Assembly (NCBI RefSeq): GCF_014837155.1
Contig: NZ_JACYHA010000009.1
Coordinates: 62,001 to 126,000 of the forward strand
DNA: 64,000 nt
Direction of reading: 5' to 3'
Source of the DNA: Litchfieldia stipae
Lineage (GTDB): Bacteria; Bacillota; Bacilli; Bacillales; Bacillaceae_L
Position 1 is the first letter of the stretch; the number at the start of each line of letters is the position of its first letter. The position numbers were made by a program, and so were the translations under genes. Of the stretch, positions 59,544-64,000 are shown in pieces. Under the pieces are notes generated by a model, which did not search any database, was not told the origin of the DNA, and saw only the letters and a program-made list of their open reading frames with translations.

Positions 59544-60737
59544 CTATTTTGCCTTCACTGTTATTACTGCATTAATTACGATTAATATACCTGTCAATGA
59601 AAACAGCGTGGCCACGCTTGTTAATTCAATTAAGACTCCAGCTACTAGATAGCCAATCGGTGTTGCTAGTAACGAGAGACTGGTCACAAAACCAAATACT
59701 CTCCCAAGTAGTTGCGGTTCAATTTCTGTCTGGATCAGAGCATAAAATGGTGCTGAAAAGAATGGTCCCGACAGCCCGACTAAACCAGCCAACACAATAA
59801 AGGCATAGAAAAATGATGGTGAGAGTAAACCAGAAATGAATAAAGTTGCTCCCATCAACATCATTCCTGTTGCCATCATTTTTACTTTATTAAAACGATC
59901 TCCTAAAACACCTAATAGAGAGCCTCCAACTATTAAACCAATAGCAAAAACAATCTCCACTATTCCTGCTTCTACAACACCTTTTTCAAAATGATTGCGT
60001 GTCATAAGTGGAAAGTAAGTGCCTAGTGGAATAAAAAGAAGAGCTACAATGGTCACTGTAATGGTTAACCTCAACACGACGGGACGCTTCACAATCGCAT
60101 GATACCCTTCCTTCATTTCGGTAATAAAACTGCTTGAAACCTTTTCTTCTGTTCTCGGTACTCTTGGAATGTGAATAAATAGTAAAATACTACTTGCAAT
60201 AACAGCACCAAAAACATCTAACAATAACACCCATTCGAGTGAGCTAACTGCAAGTAAAGACATCCCGACTGCTGGTCCTGCAATATTTGAAATAGAACTT
60301 ACTGTCTGCCCCCAGCCTGCTACCTTTGTAAGATGCTCTTCAGGTGCAAGCAGAGGTACAGATGCTTGCATTGCTGGCATATGAAATGCAGTTGCAAGAG
60401 AACGAATGACTAGGACAAATATTACCAATAGAATGCTCGGCTCATTAAAGTACATTGTTGTAAATAAGAGTAAACTCCCAAGTGCGACAGTCATGTCTGC
60501 TAGAATCATCATCAATTTCCGAGAGTAACGATCCGTAATTGTGCCTGCAAATGGTCCAACTAATGCTTGTGGTAAAAAACCAGCTAGACCTGCTAGTGTC
60601 AGTACCAGTGGCGAGCCACCCGTTGTATCTGTTAGCCACCAAATAATACTAAATTGAACAGCCGCACTACTTAGTAATGAAAAGAACTGCCCTGTATATA
60701 TTGCAATAAATTTTCGTTTCCAATTTTCATTTCCCAT
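59544..60737 (-). CDS. Mef-like MFS macrolide efflux protein
   Basis: The protein has about 397 residues and 12 membrane helices. The N-terminus NWKRKFIAIYTGQFFSLLSS, then AAVQFSIIWWLTDTTGGSP is the typical Mef/MFS opening. The A-like loop motif GTITDRYSRKLMMI lies between helices 2 and 3. Mef proteins pump 14- and 15-membered macrolides with the proton gradient. I start at ATG 60737, since the frame's earlier TTG forms part of the GGAGGTAAGG ribosome site. It is the first gene of the operon with the msr-like ABC-F gene. Confidence 0.87.
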   Translation of the reverse strand: MGNENWKRKFIAIYTGQFFSLLSSAAVQFSIIWWLTDTTGGSPLVLTLAGLAGFLPQALVGPFAGTITDRYSRKLMMILADMTVALGSLLLFTTMYFNEPSILLVIFVLVIRSLATAFHMPAMQASVPLLAPEEHLTKVAGWGQTVSSISNIAGPAVGMSLLAVSSLEWVLLLDVFGAVIASSILLFIHIPRVPRTEEKVSSSFITEMKEGYHAIVKRPVVLRLTITVTIVALLFIPLGTYFPLMTRNHFEKGVVEAGIVEIVFAIGLIVGGSLLGVLGDRFNKVKMMATGMMLMGATLFISGLLSPSFFYAFIVLAGLVGLSGPFFSAPFYALIQTEIEPQLLGRVFGFVTSLSLLATPIGYLVAGVLIELTSVATLFSLTGILIVINAVITVKAK

Positions 60738-61097
60738 TTTCCTTACCTCCAATTAATAAAAAAATCACAAGCATCTGCCTGTGATTGAAAGTAAAGGGAA
60801 AGAGACCCATCCTTATTAATAGGGGCTATCAGGAGCCGTTAGCAAATAAACCTACCAAATTATTTACATTTGGAAGAAAATTAGACATAAATAAAGAAAG
60901 GCAGAACAATCAGCCTTCCTCAACATTACATATTTTCATCTGCATAAACCTAACAGTAAGTACCCACTTCAAAAAGGTGGACAAACTGCTCGTATGAGGC
61001 AAATGACTTTTTCTTATATGGAATGATGATTATTAAAAAAGGACAGACTTATCCCGTTTACTCTGTATACACAAACAGAGCCTTTGAACGTATTCAA
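60738..61097 (-). promoter_or_regulatory. Long macrolide-type leader with attenuators upstream of mef
   Basis: The leader between the leader peptide and mef contains several alternative hairpins. CTCTGT/ACAGAG (near 61055) competes with ACAGA/TCTGT followed by six T (near 61033). AAGGC/GCCTT (60896-60920) and AATCACA/TGTGATT with seven T (60764-60787, just before the mef ribosome site) act later. Stalling on the leader peptide would favour the first hairpin and readthrough (inference). Confidence 0.75.
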
Positions 61098-61142
61098 TTA
61101 CTGGTTCAAAGTTGGGAAACGTAGTCTCATCGAATGTGTCAT
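61098..61142 (-). CDS. ErmD-leader-like macrolide-sensing leader peptide
   Basis: The 14-codon ORF encodes MTHSMRLRFPTLNQ with GGAGG 11 bases before its ATG. This sequence is, to my recollection, that of the ErmDL leader peptide and shares MT-x-SMRLR with the Mef leader. The Arg-Leu-Arg motif is the known site where ribosomes with bound macrolide stall. Here it precedes mef-msr rather than an erm methylase. Confidence 0.88.
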   Translation of the reverse strand: MTHSMRLRFPTLNQ

Positions 61143-61267
61143 TTTTTAATAATCCTCCTTAACGTTTAAAAGTATAGTAATTATTATAGGTTCTCTTTTA
61201 CAAAAAGTCAAAGGTAAATAGTGCTTTTACAATCTGAGGCGGTTATTTACCCTTAACTCGAAATTTG

Positions 61268-62098
61268 TTATAGTATCATTTCCGTTTCCGATATAAGGTC
61301 ATGTAACATTGTTACTCCCTCTCTTGTTTTATCTGGATTGGAGGAAATGAATGTTGAAATCTGATCAATTCTCAACTTGTAATCTTTTGGTTTCTTGTTG
61401 TACCCCTCAATCATTCGGACAGCTTTTTTCTCATTGATACAGAATTCTTCATTCAAAGCAAATAAGACTTGATTTAAACATGAAATAGTTCGGAAGCAGT
61501 GTCCCATTACATACGATACATCATCCTTATCCACATTGTCCTTCGCAAACATCAAAGAAAAAGATGCTTCAAACATGAAATAGCCAATTAAGGCATCCTT
61601 TAATGGTTTTGGATAAGGGCTAGTCTTAGCTTTTAAATCTGAAATTTGATTGTTACGTTCAAACAATATTTTGCAAATGGAGATTTCCCCCATATACATA
61701 ACATTTAGATAGGCATGTGGATGTCCAGTATGATAATGGGTGGAAACTTTACCTGATAAGCATTCATCAACTACTTGTGATACCCTTTTAATATCACGAA
61801 ATATCAAATCAACATGGTACCCTTGTACAACAAGCCATCCGCCTCCATTGATCCAGGCACCCCACTCTCCTAATGATGCAACTAAGTCTTCTCTATGATT
61901 ATCATCCAATTTTGTTGCTATTTTACTAACCTCTTTTACTTCAAAACCTGCCGATTCATCGTAATAGATTCCAATGTCAATATCAGCAGTTGGGTGATCT
62001 GTACCTCTTGCTCTGGAACCTCCTAATACTATTCCAACGATGCCTGAGAAATCTTTTAGTTCTTTGCTTATTTCATTTATAATGCTTTGCACGACCAT
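61268..62098 (-). CDS. Nucleotidyltransferase-domain protein
   Basis: The protein has about 276 residues. The polymerase-beta-type motif is clear: IVLGGSRARGTDHPTADIDI, with GGSxARG and the metal-binding DxD. The remaining helical domain (FEASFSLMFAKDNVDKDDVS; YVMGHCFRTISCLNQVLFAL) is like the C-terminal part of streptomycin- or lincosamide-type nucleotidyltransferases and DUF4037 proteins. It may modify an antibiotic, but substrate cannot be read. A TTG one codon before the ATG has the better spacing to GAGGAG and may be used. It lies upstream of the mef leader on the same strand, with 125 bp between. Confidence 0.8.
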   Translation of the reverse strand: MVVQSIINEISKELKDFSGIVGIVLGGSRARGTDHPTADIDIGIYYDESAGFEVKEVSKIATKLDDNHREDLVASLGEWGAWINGGGWLVVQGYHVDLIFRDIKRVSQVVDECLSGKVSTHYHTGHPHAYLNVMYMGEISICKILFERNNQISDLKAKTSPYPKPLKDALIGYFMFEASFSLMFAKDNVDKDDVSYVMGHCFRTISCLNQVLFALNEEFCINEKKAVRMIEGYNKKPKDYKLRIDQISTFISSNPDKTREGVTMLHDLISETEMIL

Positions 62099-62171
62099 CA
62101 AACTTCCAACTCCTCATTTAGTCCTATGTATAAAAATTTCCCAAATGCAACTACCAAATTATCAGGGATTA

Positions 62172-62789
62172 TTAAGTTTCCGAGTTTCTTATGATCTGAA
62201 AAGCTGTCGGGGGCTCCTCGAGCCTTTGTTGAATTAATCTTGAACACTCTTCCGGGCTAAGAATCGAGGTATCCACTTCAATGTCATAGATACCAGGAAC
62301 ATGGACTAATTGCTGCCACAAAGCAACTGGTTCTGGTACCTTTCCATCAATGTTGTAACCAACATTCCATGTGTTTATTCGTCGTTCCATAACAATCTCA
62401 AGCGGACAACGAACCCCAACAAACCAAACTGGGAGTCCATCCAATATATGAATACAATCTGGAAGAATTCTTAGTGGCACTGAATATCCGTCATGAAGAC
62501 CTACATCCATTACAACATTTAGTCCTAAGCGACTAAATTGTGCGGTCGCCTCAAACATAGATTGATACATAATTTTGATAAGTGGTTCAAGGTCAGGACG
62601 CTCACCTCCAGGCCGCAAACCCATTCCTGGTTGATATTTTTCGGGAGTCATCTGCATGAACTGGTCTACCCCAACGTTCATCCACACACCATCAAATGTT
62701 TTCTGAATTACAGAGGCAATGCTAGATTTCCCGGATCTTGGAGTACCATTTAAAATAATTACTTTTGCAGGTTTATCCACTTTTAACAT
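62172..62789 (-). CDS. Chloramphenicol-phosphotransferase-like P-loop kinase
   Basis: The protein has 205 residues. The P-loop NGTPRSGKSSIASVIQ opens the protein, followed by VWMNVGVDQFMQMTP, the active-site aspartate region of the CPT family (D in GVDQF). LGLNVVMDVGLHDGYSVPLR and VGVRCPLEIVMERR with a lid arginine follow. CPT phosphorylates chloramphenicol in its Streptomyces producer; Bacillus homologues have unknown substrates. It is 73 bases upstream of the nucleotidyltransferase gene and 45 bases downstream of the APH-family gene, so the three may form one unit. Confidence 0.82.
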   Translation of the reverse strand: MLKVDKPAKVIILNGTPRSGKSSIASVIQKTFDGVWMNVGVDQFMQMTPEKYQPGMGLRPGGERPDLEPLIKIMYQSMFEATAQFSRLGLNVVMDVGLHDGYSVPLRILPDCIHILDGLPVWFVGVRCPLEIVMERRINTWNVGYNIDGKVPEPVALWQQLVHVPGIYDIEVDTSILSPEECSRLIQQRLEEPPTAFQIIRNSET

Positions 62790-62834
62790 ATAGTGATCCT
62801 CATCTCCTAAAGAAATACTTAATATATCTTGTAG

Positions 62835-63779
62835 CTATTTACTTATTCCATTCAGTTCTTCTCGTAAATAGTTCATTGTTATAATCCTCTCTTGCTTATC
62901 TTGTTCATCAAATAAAAGTTGTTCAATAAACTCACATATATCCTCCAATCTTCTTCTACCTTGATAAAACTGTAAAGCATGAGGGTTAATTTCAAATTCC
63001 TTATGGGTTTTCTGATAGATACTTAAAAATTCATTAAAGTAGGGTTTATCAACTAAGAACATCATGTCAGCTTCAGGCGGGGCTAGTTTCAATCCTTCCC
63101 AATCAATTAATATTAGCTCTTGTCCCGACTGCATTAAATTCCAATTGTGTAAATCTGTATGACATAAGGCCATTCTTAATTTTGAGTTTTTCAAGTTTTG
63201 TGAACGCTCCTCAACTGTGTGAATCAGATTATTAAATTGCGGAATGTAGGAATGGATCAATTCCCATAAATCAGATGGAAAATCATTTCTCCCTTTTTGC
63301 AATAGTTGTCTCAACATATGTAAAAATGGAACCTCAAATTCTTCTATTATAGCAGCAGTTTCAACTGGAATCTCATTCCCAAATGAATGTAGCTCCGTTA
63401 TCATTTTCGAAAGCTGTCGAACCTGATCGTCTGTTAAATTTCGCTCACCAATCGTTTCCCCCTCAATATAGTCATAAAGCAAATAGATGGAATTCTCATC
63501 CTCATATTTATATTCCCCACTACTTGTTATCAAAGGAACGGTGATTTTCCCATTTAAGTTGCTATTGTTCATAAGCCAAACCAAGATAGGACTATATTGA
63601 TCAATAAGAGCAGTCAACTTTGGAGTGGAAGCTCTCCCTTTTTCATATACCTTCAAAAAATAACTTTGATTTTTGTTAAATACTTTATAAGCAAGTGAAG
63701 CCCAACCACCCTGCTGGGGCAACACATCAGTAATCTCTATGTCATAAAAGTCTTTTAATATACTTTTTATCTGATTCAT
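62835..63779 (-). CDS. Aminoglycoside phosphotransferase-family protein
   Basis: The protein has about 314 residues. The protein-kinase-like fold is seen in the nucleotide loop (WASLAYKVFNKNQSYFLKVY, with Lys), the Brenner motif MALCHTDLHNWNLMQSG (HxDxxxxN) and LILIDWEGLKLAPPEADMMF (D for metal). The family includes aminoglycoside, spectinomycin and homoserine kinases. Substrate is not clear. The ATG at 63779 is preceded by GGAGGG at 6 bases; the frame's earlier TTG is rejected. It heads the run of three modification-type enzymes. Confidence 0.85.
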   Translation of the reverse strand: MNQIKSILKDFYDIEITDVLPQQGGWASLAYKVFNKNQSYFLKVYEKGRASTPKLTALIDQYSPILVWLMNNSNLNGKITVPLITSSGEYKYEDENSIYLLYDYIEGETIGERNLTDDQVRQLSKMITELHSFGNEIPVETAAIIEEFEVPFLHMLRQLLQKGRNDFPSDLWELIHSYIPQFNNLIHTVEERSQNLKNSKLRMALCHTDLHNWNLMQSGQELILIDWEGLKLAPPEADMMFLVDKPYFNEFLSIYQKTHKEFEINPHALQFYQGRRRLEDICEFIEQLLFDEQDKQERIITMNYLREELNGISK

Positions 63780-63856
63780 CCTATCCCCTCCAGTAAAAAC
63801 TATCAACTCGGAAATAGTTTAACACAATTTGAGGTTGCTCTTTAAATATTGGGAAA

Positions 63857-63865
63857 TGCTATACT
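63857..63865 (+). promoter_or_regulatory. Extended -10 promoter element
   Basis: TGCTATACT fits an extended -10 (TGnTATAAT). It lies 80 bases before the leader ORF at 63945 on the same strand. The -35 box is weak (TTGCTC at about 19 bases). Confidence 0.45.
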
Positions 63866-63944
63866 TATGTGTATTAGAATGGTTGAATATGAATTTCAAA
63901 TGATTTAGTATCTTATTTAAAGCACTATTTATGAGGTGAGGTTC

Positions 63945-63974
63945 ATGGTGAAAGCAGACAAGTTAGCCTCCTAA
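63945..63974 (+). CDS. Short leader ORF (9 codons) upstream of an attenuator
   Basis: ATG GTG AAA ... TCC TAA encodes MVKADKLAS behind GAGGTGAGG. The last codons and stop overlap the 5' arm of the terminator-like hairpin at 63966-64000. This is the geometry of ribosome-mediated attenuation. The controlled gene lies outside the window. Confidence 0.55.
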   Translation: MVKADKLAS

Positions 63975-64000
63975 AAATCAAAAACACATTTTTAGGAGGC
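63966..64000 (+). terminator. Attenuator-type hairpin at window end
   Basis: GCCTCCTAAAAAT (63966-63978) is perfectly complementary to ATTTTTAGGAGGC (63988-64000), with a 9-base loop. The T run, if any, falls beyond the window. Confidence 0.65.

Overview
The window looks like chromosome of a low-GC, endospore-forming Firmicute of the Bacillaceae. It carries a two-gene TatA/TatC pair, a CxxH/CxxC small protein, an FbpB-type small basic protein, a Spo0M-like arrestin-fold protein, a manganese (yybP-ykoY) riboswitch over a TerC exporter, strong AGGAGG ribosome sites and frequent TTG/GTG starts. No rRNA, tRNA or CRISPR array was seen.

Left flank (1-12.6 kb) is ordinary chromosome. It holds tatA-tatC, a Nudix hydrolase under a ykkC-type riboswitch (probably subtype 2c, the nucleoside-diphosphate class), a PAS histidine kinase, an AraC/effector-binding regulator, a PAS-GGDEF-EAL membrane protein, several small membrane proteins and a CNNM/CorC-type transporter. 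It ends with a manganese-riboswitch operon: FbpA-like remnant, fbpB-like gene, spo0M-like gene, DUF1232 gene, terC.

The centre (about 12.6-57.9 kb) is a large accessory island, nearly all on the minus strand. It opens with 1 kb of gene-free DNA full of inverted and dispersed repeats. Relatives of one repeat recur at about 13.4, 18.3, 53.7, 55.9 and 57.75 kb, so the family brackets the island. From low to high coordinates the contents are: (a) an unrecognised four-gene operon (ferredoxin-domain protein, coiled-coil protein, HNH/glycine-rich membrane-type protein, DNA-binding regulator); (b) a DUF262/DUF1524 type IV-like restriction protein, an Nmad3 protein, an HsdR_N-type protein, a GIY-YIG nuclease and a HAD hydrolase; (c) a Tn7-like tnsABCD operon headed by a small AraC-type protein, with a tyrosine recombinase upstream; (d) two orphan genes, one with two Avd/S23-like four-helix bundles; (e) a primase-helicase fusion; (f) a type I R-M locus whose hsdM has an in-frame amber codon, plus a YgjP-type metalloprotease; (g) a five-gene operon of HNH nuclease, unknown protein, ankyrin-cREC fusion, AIPR-like protein and XRE regulator; (h) a two-gene HEPN pair; (i) small divergent gene pairs sharing a strikingly conserved promoter/operator block, present three times with identical spacing. 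The island therefore looks like a layered defence island with mobile-element machinery.

Right flank (57.9-64 kb) is a resistance-type cluster. A mef-like macrolide efflux gene and an msr-like ABC-F gene lie behind a long leader that encodes an ErmD-leader-like peptide and several terminator hairpins. Next come a nucleotidyltransferase, a chloramphenicol-phosphotransferase-like kinase and an aminoglycoside-phosphotransferase-family protein. The last 60 bases hold a short leader ORF overlapping a perfect terminator-like hairpin, for a gene beyond the window.

All calls come from reading the sequence and from recalled family motifs. No database search was run. The best candidates for an undescribed system are the ankyrin-cREC/AIPR/HNH operon (47.5-50.9 kb) and the ferredoxin-domain four-gene operon (13.7-18.0 kb).
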